Source: Halocaridina rubra
Lineage: Eukaryota > Arthropoda > Malacostraca > Decapoda > Atyidae
DNA length: 21,191 bases
Assembly: GCA_037179515.1 (NCBI GenBank)
Contig: JAXCGZ010009852.1
Coordinates: forward strand, 50,001-71,191
Reading direction: 5' to 3'
Position 1 is the first letter of the stretch, and each line of letters opens with the position of its first letter. The notes beneath the pieces are model-generated. The model saw only the letters and a program-made list of their open reading frames with translations. It made no database searches and was not told the origin of the DNA. The translations under genes were made by a program, and so were the position numbers. Below are positions 20,663 through 21,191 of the stretch, piece by piece.

Positions 20663-20740
<78 letters not shown>
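20663..20740. repeat. (GA)39 microsatellite, copy B
   Basis: This is a pure GA tract of 78 bases, four units longer than in copy A. It accounts for the change in offset between the copies from 6317 to 6325. Confidence 0.97.
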
Positions 20741-20741
<1 letters not shown>

Positions 20742-21191
20742 GGGGCGACCTTGAAATACGTCACGGTATCCACCCCATGATCAGGGGAGACGGGCTTCCT
20801 TCCTTTACATGTACTGCAAATAAAAAATAAATTGTCGCAGAGTATCTCTACATAATAAAGGAATAAATAAACAAATGAAAGTGAACAAACGTAAGCAATG
20901 ACTATCAATAGAGTTTTACGTTTATTGTCAGAGGGCTATTCTCATTCCCGATTAACAAAAAACAAAAGCAAAAAGAACTTAGTGTACAACTGCAGAACTG
21001 TCGAAGCATAAATCCATTCCTTTCTGTTTAATATTGCTAAGGACTTTACTGTAACAGCATACACATCCTTGTATATAATGACAATCCTTTTCTTGCTATA
21101 AATCAGAGGGTTGAGTCGAAGCACACACACTCTGATGAAATTAAAGCAAAAGATTAAAATCATATGTGACAATATCTTTACTACGATCAAC

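Larger units (their letters stand above)
11001..21191 (-). mobile_element. Putative non-coding long-LTR retroelement (LARD-like), incomplete at right edge
   Basis: Two direct copies of the same sequence (11001-14866 and 17318-21191) flank an internal region. Both begin with TG on the plus strand, which is CA at the end of a minus-strand LTR. Just outside the second copy the minus strand reads AAT then TTGGTGAACAGC, a primer-binding-site-like signal where one is expected. A pyrimidine tract preceded by CA at 16009-16024 is a candidate polypurine tract and LTR start on the minus strand, which would give an LTR of about 5.0 kb and an internal region of about 1.3 kb. No gag or pol is visible. Large LTR derivatives without coding capacity are known in plants as LARDs. 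Simple tandem duplication with a 6317-bp period is not excluded. Confidence 0.45.
17318..21191 (-). repeat. Long direct repeat, copy B (putative 5' LTR on minus strand, cut by window)
   Basis: This is the second copy of 11001-14866, starting with the same TGTCGTATAAC. It contains the primer-site-like repeats (17361-17487), a 3-base insertion near 17541, a 4-base deletion near 17955, the zinc-finger-like relic (19126-19363) and (GA)39 at 20663-20740. Six differences from copy A are CpG in A and TpG or CpA in B. The sequence is still homologous at the last base of the window. Confidence 0.93.

Overview
The window looks like non-genic, repeat-dominated DNA from an animal nuclear genome. I infer an arthropod, most likely a decapod crustacean. 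The reasons are CR1-clade LINEs with an octamer TTCTTATG tail, a tRNA-derived SINE whose tail grades into very long (AAT)n arrays, long (GA)n, (GT)n and (AT)n tracts, and low GC content. The taxon is an inference from repeat style. No host gene, no cellular RNA gene and no prokaryotic feature is supported.

Layout. (1) 1-6682: two CR1-like non-LTR retrotransposons, head to tail with no spacer. By eye they differ at about 10 of 3125 aligned bases. Copy 1 is cut by the window edge. Copy 2 starts abruptly inside ORF1, in the C-terminal part of an SGNH-type esterase domain, directly after the tail repeat of copy 1. Both ORF2 frames (endonuclease plus reverse transcriptase) are open over all visible sequence. 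(2) 6683-8355: unassigned AT-rich DNA with a (GT)n(AT)n microsatellite and an 18-bp minisatellite. (3) 8356-10910: a SINE and microsatellite cluster. It holds four AAT/ATT arrays, three loci carrying the same tRNA-like SINE module, and a roughly 455-bp imperfect palindrome whose arms are two such modules head to head. (4) 11001-21191: a segment of at least 3.87 kb (11001-14866) that recurs in direct orientation at 17318-21191, with about 20 substitutions and 4 small indels. The two copies are separated by 14867-17317.

The large direct repeat is the most interesting object. The repeat begins with TG at 11001 and 17318. Immediately outside the second copy the minus strand reads AAT then TTGGTGAACAGC, which resembles a retroelement primer-binding site. 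A pyrimidine-rich tract following CA lies at 16011-16024, where a minus-strand polypurine tract could sit. I therefore propose a minus-strand, non-autonomous LTR element with very long LTRs and little or no coding capacity, in the style of a LARD. Plain tandem duplication, or an assembly duplication, with period 6317 bp is the alternative. The sequence just past position 21191 would decide between them.

Other points of note are a degenerate two-unit zinc-finger-like repeat on the minus strand inside the large repeat, five primer-site-like motifs spaced about 33-54 bp apart at the repeat end, and a one-sided loss of CpG in the second copy. The only working parts visible are the LINE proteins. 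They could supply endonuclease and reverse transcriptase to themselves and possibly to the SINEs, although SINE and LINE tails share no obvious sequence here.
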